Below are positions 1-12,200 of a DNA stretch of 64,000 bases, in pieces. Both the position numbers and the translations under genes were made by a program. The stretch is from Theristus sp. LFF4_11 (Eukaryota > Nematoda > Chromadorea > Monhysterida > Xyalidae): positions 1 to 64,000 of the forward strand of contig JASANC010004439.1 in the NCBI GenBank assembly GCA_030248135.1, written 5' to 3'. The stretch's first letter is position 1. The number at the start of each line of letters is the position of its first letter. The notes under the pieces are model-generated. The model ran no database searches. It saw only the letters and a list, made by a program, of their open reading frames with translations, and was not told where the DNA came from.

Positions 1-253
1 TCTCTCTGCCCTCTGCATTCGCACACGCACTGGTCGGCCCGCGAAAAGCTCGCGGCAGCTTTATAGTTTAATATTTTGTGAAACAACAGAATTTTTAAAA
101 GTTTTTTGGAATATTTTTTCAGAAAAATTTCCGAAGAACAACCCGGCGGTTTTTTTCACCACAGTGTGTTTCAACAGAAAAAGTTCAAAAAGTGTCAGCG
201 TTCATGTGTTTTTTTTTGTTGTTCGGCATAATGTTTGCATTCATAAAAAACAG

Positions 254-3200
254 CATTCGCATCAGCGCTGATGACCTGACCAAGGACGAGCGCGCGCACG
301 CGGACGTGTTCGAGGACGTCGCCGACGCTCAACTGTTCTTTATGAACGCACCGACCAATCAGCGTCGCGCTCGCTCGCCGCTGATTGGCTGTCTGGCGGA
401 TGCGACGTTCAACAGCCGGCTGCTCGATTTCACCGCCGCCACTGAGATCAACGACGACGTCTCGATGGTTCTGCGGGTTTTTTTGGATGTTTTTTTGCAT
501 CAAAGCTGTCATTTATTGGACGCTGATTGGTGGCTCTGGTTGCATTTGAAAATCTGTGATAACGCTACTGATTGGCTGGCTGGACCGTAGTGCTGTAATG
601 AAGTAGAAAATGACAAGCATGAAATGAACGAATGACAAGAAACGGTGGATTTCGCAAAATAATGACGAATTTGGACAAAATGGAGCGCCGGGTTTTAACG
701 AGACGGCTCCGTGGTTTAGTGAAGTTGAAAACGGGAGTGAGAATGTAAGAAAAGAGCAAACTATTCTGTGGATAAAACGAGAAACAAAAACATTACGATA
801 CAAGAAAAACTGGAACACGGAACGATCTCACAAGGCACCGTCATCATCGACTATGAATCAACAACTTCGGAACTGTAGCGCAACATTTGCACAATTCCGC
901 AGGTTGGCTGCCCCATCGAGGACCCACTGTTGGTCACCGCAGGCGACGTGACGCAAACGACCGACGGGAAGCCGCGCAGTATCGCACCGCCGACCACTCC
1001 GACTCCCGGTAAAGTTTTTTTTTCAGTTAAAAAAACGACAGTTGTGTGCAGCTGCAGCGAAATCGTACTGAATGGATGTTTGCGATGGATTTGCAACACG
1101 AATGGAATAATCGTGAATATTCAACAACGTGACCACCGCAACGGCAAAACCACATCATCAACATGGAAACATGATTTTTTGTGTAACCCATCCACATTTG
1201 GCCGATGCAATATGCAGTTGAAGCATAGTGAGCTGGGGATTTTGACTGCCAACGGTAGAGCCCCATGTGGTACGGCGCGACACGACACGTCTCGAGTTTT
1301 AACGTGTCACCGTCTATAGAGATGTGCTTTTTATGTGCGGCTTCCAGTGCTGTGCGAAACTCCCGGCACAGTTCTCTTCATCCGTAAATCGAAAAAAACC
1401 CACCAGCAAAACCTTTTTGCTCGGCGCAGCCTTGCGAGCGCACTCCGCTGCCGCGTCGGCCGATGCGAACCGCTGTGCGCTCGGTTTGACGCCGATTGGA
1501 AAACGCGAGGACTCGCAAGGCTGGCGGTTCGGCTTTGATTCGGCGAGCCTCTGGGAGTTTGCGTCGTTGCCGCATGCCTTTGATAACAGGTCGGTTTTGT
1601 TTGGCTGTTTGTTCTGGCGAGCGCAAATGCGTTTGCGGAAGTCGAATGGAAACGTAGTTTCAGTCTTTATGCGGCAATTCAAAATCGCCCAAGTGACCCG
1701 GCCGATTTGAGTGGACTCGGGTCACTTTGTCAATTTTGAATTCCTGCCTCATGGCATGAACATGCTTACCTATCTAGGCGCGCAAAACTGAAAAAGAAAG
1801 GATAATATTTTTGTCTGGTATTCGGCGGCGCAAATGCTGACACAATGAGAAAGGAAATGTACATTCGAACTATAAACTGTAGACTATCAGCTGGTTGGTT
1901 GACGATCACATGTGATGCATAACTTTCTGTGCAAGACGACCGAACCTCCACAGCAATGCCCGCACAGGAAGCATGCATCACGTAATCACCAACCAATCAG
2001 CTGATTGCCTATAATTCACAAGTTCGACTGTAGTTTCATACACGCTCGACGCAGCAATTCAACATTAAACCGTGTGTGAGACGGTCGTATCTCAGCGGCT
2101 GTCAGTCAGTTCGTTAGCAATTCTCATTTCTCAATTTATTTCAACTCAACGCGCTCGAAAGCGGTAACGACCAAAAGCAGTCACAAAATTTCCTAATAAT
2201 ACGCAATGACGATAAGCAACACAATAAGCAATTTTGCGTTTCCATCTCTCTGTGCGTGCATTGAGCGTGCGATGTTGCGTCGATGAGTGGTTTCTCATCA
2301 ATAAGTATCGCTTTCGATAGCTTTCTGGAAACATTTTATTAGTTTGTTGCTCCCATCTGACACACGTGATTCTTGTCGAAAAACGGTGCAGTTTCGTAAC
2401 GACAACCCGTGCATTTTGGTCTACTGTTACTCAATGATGAACAGACACACTGGCACACACACTGGCACACACACTGGCACACACACTGGCACACACACTG
2501 GCACACACACTGGCACACACACTGGCACACACACTGGCACACACACTGGCACACACACTGGCACACACACTGGCACATACACTGGCACACACACTGGCAA
2601 ACACACGGTGTTCCACTGTAACAGCGCATGTGTGCGCCTGTGTGTGTGTTTCGACGTTGTGCATCAGCATTATGTGTCAACGTGTGGTGGGCACCGTCTA
2701 TCGACAAGAACGTGTACATTACGCCATAAGCAACTGTGTCTGTCCAACCAATCAACGCCAAAGCAACCGTCTTTTCTCCAGCGGTGCGTTCGGCATCGAG
2801 TTCCGTGCGACTGCCGCGAACGGTGTGCTGTTCTTCGCGACCAACACGCAACGCACCGACCACCTGGCGTTGTACCTGCGCTCCGGGCACGTCGTGTTCA
2901 GGTGTTGAGGTTTTTTTCATCGTGATGGCTTACGTAAACTGAAGTTTTACGACACAAGTGGTTCAAGAGGGGCACATCACTCATGAGGGGAGGCCACCCC
3001 TCTTCTGCATATATGATGTTGGCCAGGCCGAAATGCAGAGAACCACCATACAAATCGGTTGATTTTTCTCTGGTGCGTGCATTTTTTTGCTACCGAACGC
3101 ACAGGCGGCACGTTTTGTCGTGTTTCGCACGCGTTTCCCTGAAAACATTGTTGATACACTGGAGAACTTTTTCTGATTGCCTGCTTTTTTTGAGCGGGGT

Positions 3201-6200
3201 CCGAGTCAACTGTCATTCTGTGGTAGAAACGGTTTTTTGTGCATCCGATCGACTGAGCAGTTTTGTATCGCTGTGACCTGGTCGCAAGGCATACAACTAA
3301 AATTTGAACCTTTCGAACGTTTCAGCTACGACAGCGGTTCCGGGGCGGCGAAGATCGTTTCACCAAGGCCACTATTGGACGGCGAATGGCATACGGTAGG
3401 TTACGGTGGTTTTAGTGGTGAGACCGGTCGACAGCACGAATGAGCAGTGATTTTTGGCGATGTTCCTTTTGGCGGCGCGCCAACTCTGAACAGCGACCAT
3501 AAAATGCCGTTATTCAAGTGCAGGCAGCCCATGGAGTTACAGTGTCATTAAGTGTGCCTACACGCCCCTCGGCTGGCGGGGCTTGATCCCCCCGAACGTA
3601 CAGGGGCGTCTGTGTTGCCTCGCTTCCACACAGCACCGCACCACCACCAGGGTGACCGACCACACCGCTGCCGGCTGAGTGGCTGAGTGGATAGCACTTG
3701 GGACTTCCAATTGGAAGGCCCGGGTTCGAATCCGCTCGTGACCACTCGGCTGCCCCGGGTTGCGTGGGGCTTAATGGTTCGGCAGCATAAACGTCGGCTT
3801 TCTTGACTCACAAGATTGTTGTTCCGGTGGCGAGGAACTTAATGACATCGCGCCCATGCATACCAACGCAGCTTGCCCAACGCCCACCTTCTATAGCAGA
3901 AAAACTGCTTCCAACGTCGCAGCCCATGTGGTGGACAATAAAAAATTGCGACAATGCCTTTCCCCAAGGGCGTTGGGCAAGGATAAAAAAGGGCAACAAA
4001 CAACAACAACCACAACGCTCGTGCGGTGATAGCTAGGCTCTGGTCTGTGCGTTCGGGGGATCGAGCCCCGCCGGGAGGTGTGTATAGGCACTTAATGACA
4101 GAGAAAGCTTGATGGGCACCCTACTCGACGGCGTTCTGTACGCTTTTCTGTGGTTAGCCCTAGCTAAAAAAAACATCGCCTAAATTCCCGCAACAACAAC
4201 AACCACATCCACATTCGCAGGTGCTGGCGCGTCGCGACCGCCGCCACGGCCGGCTGTTGATCGACGGCCGCGAGGTTGCGCTCGGCACGTCGCCCGGCAC
4301 CACGGACGCCGTCGACACGACGCCGCCGTTTTTTGTCGCCGGAATACCGGTGCACCTGCGACTGGTCGCGAAACAGATGCTGCCGGTTAGCGGGGAATCT
4401 TTTTTTATTATTTTGATTCCGCGTCTCAATGCGCGCATAGATGGGTGAGCAGTCTCATGCATCATGACGCGGGAATTCGAAATCGGCAAAGCGATCCGAG
4501 TCCCCTAAATAAGGCCGGGTCACTTAGGCTATTCTGAATTACCGCATACAGATTGAAACTAGTTTCCGTTTACGTCCACAACCGCAGTGAGTCGGATTTC
4601 TCACAGAAAAGATACTACACTCGGGGAACTCGATAACAGCCAACTAGTTAATCGGTTCGTGATCACGTGCAAAGCGAATATCAAACTGCGCCTCTCCACA
4701 GTGATGCCTGCACCAGGAGGCATGGATCACGTGATCACCAACCAACCGATCAACTACAGTCGGAACTCTAAACTACAGGCAATCAGCTGATTGGTGGGTG
4801 ATCACGCGATGCGTGCGTTCTGCGCAGGCGCGTTGCTGTGGAGGTGGAGTGTTGTCTTGCATACAGATCGAATGCATCACACGTGATCACCCGAACAATC
4901 AGCTGATTGCCTGTAGACGGTATAGTTGAGAGTGTTCGAGATTTTGAAGAGATTTTTTTAGAGATTTCGAGATCGAGATTTCGAGATTTTGAGTGAACTA
5001 TATGTTCGAGAGTGTGCAAATTGTTGAACTGTCACCGCTTTGTTGTGCGGTTCGCCAGGACATGCACCCATCGTACGCCGGTTGCCTGCGCAACTTCAAC
5101 CTCAACGGCAACTCCATTGATCCGCCCGACGAGGGTCAACGGAGCGACCTGGTGCAGCGGTGCAGTGTGCACACGGAGCCGGGCGTGTATTTCGGCGCCG
5201 ATGGTGGCTACGCGATCGTTGAGCACGAGTTGAATGTGCGGCGCGCGCTTTGTTTTGTTTCCATCCATTATTCCATTTTATTTCGCCGAAAAAGCAGGAA
5301 ACTCCGATAAACACTGTATGAACGGCATGTAGTTCGGTGACGCAAACATGTTTCGTTGTACAGTCGGAACTCTATAACATATGCAACTAGCTGATTGGCT
5401 GATGCGTGCACGGCGGTCGGCCTGCACAGAATTATGCATCACGTGACCACCAACCAACCAATCAGCTTGTTGCATATGTTATTGAGTTTGACTGTAGTTT
5501 TTGGGTTTTTTTTATTTGTTACTCGTTACTCGATTTTATTGTCGATGTCTACGGTGTGGCCGATTGGGTATGGCAGCTGTTTTTCAGGGTGCAAGGCGCG
5601 CGCGAAATTTGAATGAATGAAAAAAGTCGTTCAGAAACGTCACATTACCATGTTTCTTGTTGGTTTTTCGTGCTGTTCTTTATCACTCGCACCGGCATTC
5701 TTGAAAAACACAACTAGTGTAGAACTGGTCTCGCCTTGATTAAGAAGACTAGGAGTGGATGGCCGAATTTATTCGGCCATACTGTATATCGGTCTATTTA
5801 CTGTATCGTTGTGGTTTGTTCCGCGTAATGGTGTGGATGAAACACTATAACACGAAGAAACCGAAAAAATGTCGCTCAGGTTTTTTTTTGTTATTCGAGC
5901 GCGAAAAAAGGAAAAAAAACAGTTCCGTGAACGGTGTCATTTCGCCTGCACTGCAACTGGTGTTTATTATTTTTTTAATTATTATTATTTAATTATTTTA
6001 ATTATTTTAATAACACACTGCACAGGTGGGCGTTCAGTTCAGCGTCGAGCTGGAGTTCAAGGCGCGCGTGGACACTGCCGTTTTGCTGGCGATCGTCGGT
6101 GACTCGGGCGACTTTCTGACGCTGCAACTGAGCGCCGGTGAGTTGGTGGCGGCAACACACACACACAAACAAACGCACTGGTCGGCGGACTATGCAATAC

Positions 6201-9200
6201 TCTCTCAATCGACGGCAATTTATTATCGACAAAATTCTGGTGTCATATACGCTCATGATCAGATGAGCGCGTTCTGCGCAAACACACTGGCACAAACACA
6301 CACACATAAGTGAGCGATCACAGTGTTCTTGTGTTATTGTGCCAGTGTGTTTGTCGCTCACCGAGCAAGTTATGCCGATTCAGGTGCTACGGCTCATTTT
6401 TTAGTTGTGCAGTCTCTCCAGACAACTACAATGTTTTTTCAAATGCAATTCATTCCGCGGACAAGCACTCACGTTGTTGTATGTATTCATCTTCAAGAAC
6501 ATAAAACAGTGTTCAACTGTCTATTTATTTATTTATTTATGAGGCCTTCCGCCGAAAAATCGCCCCACAGTGGACAGTCTAGATTTTTGACTTGTCTCCG
6601 AATTGGCTCAAATTTTAACACAGTTAAGTATATTCATTTTGCAGGTCAAAAACGAATTTTCAGCCCAATCGGCCCAAAAACACGTCCGTTGTGGCCTTTC
6701 TGATGAGGTACCCTATTTTTGGAGGAGGTCATTTTTGGACACCAATTTTAAGGCATGTTCGGAAAATTGTCGCCATTGGCTAGTGGTTAAACGAATTTGG
6801 CTGAAATTTGAATCGTACATTGGCAATATATTGGGCTAACTTCTGAGCCATATTTCATTAAGAATGATTGTTTCACATGTTTGCTGCAGTTGTTTAAACA
6901 TGATGCTTTTTGACAAAATTCTCAAAATTCAAAATGCTCTGTAGGTGCGCCCAATGAATGAATTTGGCTGAATTTTTGCATGAAGGTTTCTATTATACAG
7001 GGAAAACAGTGTACAAAAATTTGGACCGGGGACCAGTTGCATTCTTGAGTTACAGCCGTTTTAAATTGAACTCAGGAAGAAAAAGTTGTCATTTTCGAAA
7101 AAAAACTGAAGTTTTTCGATTTGCTAGTCATTCATTTTGCATTTTTATCGCTCTAAACAAAGTAACAATATGTTTTTCAACCTCCTAAACACGTTGCTGC
7201 AATTAGTTTTAAAATGTAACGAATTTCAAGCATGATTAAACGGCTGAAATGGTCGTAAACCTCACCATTTTTGCATATTGAGAAATTTGAAACTGCTCTG
7301 TAGGTGCGCTCAATGAATGAATTTAGCTGAATTTTTGCATGAAGGTTTCTATTATACAGGAAAAACAGTGTACAAAAATTTGGACCGGGGACCAGTTGCA
7401 TTCCTGAGTTACAGCCATTTTAAGTTAAACTCAGGAAGAAAAAGTGGTCATTTTCGAAAAAAACTGAAGTTTTTCGATTCGCTAGCCATTCATTTTGCAT
7501 TTTTATCGCTCTAAACAAAGTAACAATATGTTTTTAAACCTCCTAAATACGTTGCTGCAATTAGTTTTTTGTTTATTAAGTTTTGGGCTTGATTAAACAA
7601 CTGAAATGGTCGTAAACTTCAGCATTTTTACAAACAGTCAAATTCGAAACTGCTCTGTAGGTGCGCCCAATGAATGAATTTGGCTGCTGCAAACATTGAC
7701 ACACTACTCGTTCGCACGCAGTAACGGTGCTGAAGTCGTTTGCGATTTGCAAGGTTTTTTTTCAAAATTATGATTCAGTTGATCTCGAAGTTGTAAAGTT
7801 ATTTATTTAACAACAAGCAGTGTGACATATGAGTATGTTTTAACAAACCGCTCTGATGAACTCATTTTTGTTTTACAATGTGCTTCGAAACAAAAAACTA
7901 CAAAAGTTTGGTTTAATTCATTGATTTTCAGGTGTCAGGGACGCGACCAATCGTTTTCGGTTGACGGATCCTGCAATCCACACCGCGGACACACGATATC
8001 GATACAGTCTAACGGATGGCGGCGTTTATGGGATGCAGTTGGTGGCTGCTGGTCATCATTGCAACCATTTTTGCCGTGCATTGGGCCTTCCACCAATGGT
8101 AGTTGAGCGAAGTCGCTCAATCATGCATCCAGTGAACGCTCCGGCCCGAAATAAAAAAAAACAGTTCACAAATGTGAATGGAACATGGGATAATTTCGTT
8201 TGTTTACACTGCCCGAATAATGTTTGTGGTGTGCTACATGAATGCCAATGCAATTGTTGTTGTAATCGTTGTTTATTGGATACCGCTGCTATTGCAGCAA
8301 TGTGACAAGAAAGAGTAGTGTGTTCAAAACTTCATTTCGTCTTGCTCGTGGCATAAAGTGCTATGTTATTTTAGAAATCATTTTTAGAAATCATTTCTGA
8401 GTTGCAAAAACAATACGGCTGTAGTACGTCAAAGGTTCATCCAAACAAAAAGAAAAGTTACACGCTGTTACTGTGCCCAAAAACGTTTTTCAAATACCAA
8501 ATCCGCCGAATTTCCGCACGCTCCTCAACTTTCTACTCAAATTCAAAACTGATTGCACATGAATTATTGAAAAATAACATGGTACAGTCGAACTCACTAA
8601 AATGTGGAATCAGCTGATTGGTCGACCGAGCGGAGGCTGCTCACACTCCGCACCGTTCTTTTTTCGTGGATTTGGATTTTATTGAAACGTGTTTCTTTTG
8701 AATGAGTGTGAATTTCCAGCACCCTTTCCATGCTAAAAATAAACTCCAAAGGGTTGGAGAACTGCGAAATTCAATTTTTTTATTCAACAGCTCAAAATGC
8801 ATTTTTTACTGACGACGACGACGACGACGTCGTCGCTTAATTTTTACGTGTGAACTGAAAGACAAAAGCCTGAAATGAGTGCGCTGTGTAGCCAGCTGAA
8901 GGGGGTTTCATTCCTAGCTGACCGATCGACATGCGTCCGCAATTTTAAAAAAATGCGTTCCGACTTCGCGGACGACGACGACACGACGACGACTTTGCTT
9001 TCATTTTTCATTTTCACCGTTTTCAAGTTGTTTTTGGTAAGCTGCTGTGTTCATTTACTTAGTGCACGCAGCAAACCATGCACAGCGCACTCCTTTCAGG
9101 CTTTTATTTTTCAGTCCACACACAAAAATTAAGCGACGACGTCGTCGTCGTCATTAAACAAAAAAATACATTTTGAGTTGAGCTGTGGCATAAAAATTTT

Positions 9201-12200
9201 CTAAATTTCGCGGTCTCTAACCTTTGAGTTTATTTTTAGCACAAAAAGGGTGCTGGAAATTCATAAAAACACGTTTCAATAAAATCCAAATCCACGAAAA
9301 AAGAACGGTGCGGAGTGTGAGCAGCCTCCGCTCGGTCGACCAATCAGCTGATTCCACATTTTAGTGAGTTCGACTGTATGCTTGAAATTCGTTACATTTT
9401 AAAACTAATTGCAGCAACGTGTTTAGGAGGTTGAAAAACATATTGTTACTTTGTTTAGAGCAATAAAAATGCAAAATGAATGGCTAGCGAATCGAAAAAC
9501 TTCAGTTTTTTTCGAAAATGACCACTTTTTCTTCCTGGGTTCAACTTAAAACTGCTGTAACTCAGGAATGCAACTGGTCCCCGGTCCAAGTTTTTGTACA
9601 CTGTTTTCCCTGTATAATAGAAACCTTCATGCAAAAATTCAGCTAAATTCATTCATTGGGCGCACCTACAGAGCAGTTTCAAATTTCTCAATATGCAAAA
9701 ATGGTGAGGTTTACAACCATTTCAGCCGTTTAATCATGCTTGAAATTTGTTACATTTTAAAACTAATTGCAGCAACGTGTTTAGGAGGTTGAAAAACATA
9801 TTGTTACTTTGTTTAGAGCAATAAAAATGCAAAATGAATGGCTAGCGAATCGAAAAACTTCAGTTTTTTCGAAAATGACCACTTTTTCTTCCTGGGTTCA
9901 ACTTAAAACTGCTGTAACTCAGGAATGCAACTGGTCCCCGGTCCAAGTTTTTGTACACTGTTTTCCCTGTATAATAGAAACCTTCATGCAAAAATTCAGC
10001 TAAATTCATTCATTGGGCGCACCTACAGAGCAGTTTCAAATTTCTCAATATGCAAAAATGGTGAGGTTTACAACCATTTCAGCCGTTTAATCATGCTTGA
10101 AATTTGTTACACTTTAAAACTAATTGCAGCAACGTGTTTAGGAGGTTGAAAAACATATTGTTACTTTGTTTAGAGCAATAAAAATGCAAAATGAATGGCT
10201 AGCGAATCGAAAAACTTCAGTTTTTTCGAAAATGACCACTTTTTCTTCCTGGGTTCAACTTAAACCTGTTGTAACTCAGGAATGCAACTGGTCCCCGGTC
10301 CAAGTTTTTGTACACTGTTTTCCCTGTATAATAGAAACCTTCATGCAAAAATTCAGCTAAATTCATTCATTGGGCGCACCTACAGAGCAGTTTCAAATTT
10401 CTCAATATGCAAAATTGGTGAGGTTTACAACCATTTCAGCCGTTTAATCATGCTTGAAATTCGTTACATTTTAAAACTAATTGCAGCAACGTGTTTAGGA
10501 GGTTGAAAAACATATTGTTACTTTGTTTAGAGCGATAAAAATACAAAATGAATGGCTAGCGAATTGAAAAACTTCAGTTTCTTTCGAAAATGACCACTTT
10601 TTCTTCCTGGGTTCAACTTAAAACTGCTGTAACTCAGGAATGCAACTGGTCCCCGGTCCAAATTTTTGTACACTGTTTTCCCTGTATAATAGAAACCTTC
10701 ATGCAAAAATTCAGCCAAATTCTTTCATTGGGCGCACCTACAGAGCATTTTGAATTTTGAGAATTTTGTCAAAAAGTATCATGTTTAAACAGCTGCAGCA
10801 AACATGTGCAACAATCATTCTTGATGAAGTATGGCTCAGAAGTTAGCCCAATATGTTGCCAATGTACGATTCAAATTTCAGCCAAATTCGTTTAAGCACT
10901 AGCCAATGGCGACAATTTTCCGAACAAGCCTTAAAATTGGGGTCCAAAAATGACCTCCTCCAAAAATAGAGTACCTCATTAAAAAGGCCACAACGGACGT
11001 GTTTTTCGGCCGATTGGGCTGAAAATTCGTTTTTGACCGGCAAAATGAATATACAGGGTGGGCCAAAAAAAAGGTTCCATTTTCAAACTGCTGTCACTGG
11101 CTGGTTTTAATGTTATGAGCTGAAATTTTCAGTACTGATAAAACATGCGTTGCCATTTTACTGACAAAAATTTTTTTCCGATATATAATTCCTAGTGCTC
11201 ACTGTGGCAGATTTTCTAAAAAGCTCGAAAAATCAACAAATTGACTGAAATGAGTGCAAGAAAAAATTAGTATCAAGATGCGTGATTCAATTTTGAAACT
11301 GTTGCGAAGGTGACAAATTGGTCTTTTTGGATACCCGTGATAGTTCAAATCATGCGCTCAGAGTGGAAAGGTCTCACACTTGAATTGCATTTGAGCACCT
11401 CGAGCGAAATTCTGATGTTTCACAACGGACTCGAGTCAGCAGCCATGCGACTGCGACAGAAAGAATTGTTCAGTTGATTTTTTGTTTTCTGTGTTGCTCT
11501 GTCTGTTAATTTGTTTCTTTTGAAAAGTGTTTCTGCGGTTTGAATAAAAACAGTGTTTCAGTTTCAGTTTTCTGCAGTTTCGTCATGGTTAAGTGGACAG
11601 CAGAACAACGGGTCTGGTGTGCTATCTGGTGGGAGCAATCTAAAAGTTTTTCTGCAGTGATTCGCCAGTTTCGCGTAAAATTCCATCCAGCCGCTGCCGG
11701 ACGACAAACCTTGATGATGATTTGGATGTCTATGAGCAATGATTCGTTGTTAAATTCTTGGTTAAAAATCCGTTTTATTGAAAATTTGGGAATTTTTAAA
11801 CATTGTGCTGTAAAACTGAATCTACTTGACCAAACTGGATAAAAATTTTGTCAGAAAAATGGCATCACATGTTTTATCAATGCTGAAAATTTCAGCTCAT
11901 AATATTGAAATGCCAGCCAGTGACAGCAGTTTGAAAATGGAACCTTTTTTTGGCCCACCCTGTACTTAACTGTGTTAAAATTTGAGCCAATTCGGAGACA
12001 AGTCAAAAATCTAGACTGTCCACTGTGGGGCGATTTTTCGGCGGAAGGCCTCTTATTAACAAAACAATTTCTTTGTCTGCAGGCGCACTGTTGTTTTCGG
12101 TGAACAATGGCGCCGGCGTGGAGACGATCTCGCACTCGCCAGACGCTGACGATCCGCTGCAGCTGTGCGACGGACACTGGCATCATGTCAAGGTGCATAC

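Larger units (their letters stand above)
6541..12052. mobile_element. 5.5 kb foldback transposon nested in the laminin intron
   Basis: Inverted ends GAGGCCTTCCGCCGAAAAAT / ATTTTTCGGCGGAAGGCCTC, possibly with TTAT on both flanks. The arms include long matching outer parts (6541-6950 against about 10740-12052) and then a 357-359 bp tandem unit, two copies in the left arm and about four in the right. Two younger elements are inserted: A5 (8585-9376) and a mariner-like element (11054-11962). No open transposase gene. It ends 30 bp before the LG5 exon at 12083. Confidence 0.85.

Noticed and set aside
2339..2925. 193-codon frames over the 12-bp minisatellite (THTG and CVCQ repeats)
   Set aside because: A 12-bp unit without stops opens all frames. 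Only the last part overlaps a real laminin exon, in another frame.
3690..3760. Functional tRNA gene at the tRNA-like head
   Set aside because: A- and B-box-like sequences are present, but the acceptor and anticodon stems do not pair well and a SINE body with a CAA tail follows.
7935..8305. Possible laminin exon after TTTTCAG at about 7931
   Set aside because: The translation (TDPAIHTADTRYRYSLTDGG...) fits no LG strand, and exons 6026-6137 and 12083-12192 already join in phase within LG5. It lies in the foldback element.
6958..10718. Conserved short frame MNLAEFLHEGFYYTG in each 357-bp unit as a gene
   Set aside because: The units are nearly identical, so any frame would be shared; frames end at differing A-runs. 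Kept only as a note in the findings.
6953..10745. CRISPR-like array
   Set aside because: The spacing is regular, but units are about 357 bp with no short repeat/spacer structure, and the genome is eukaryotic.
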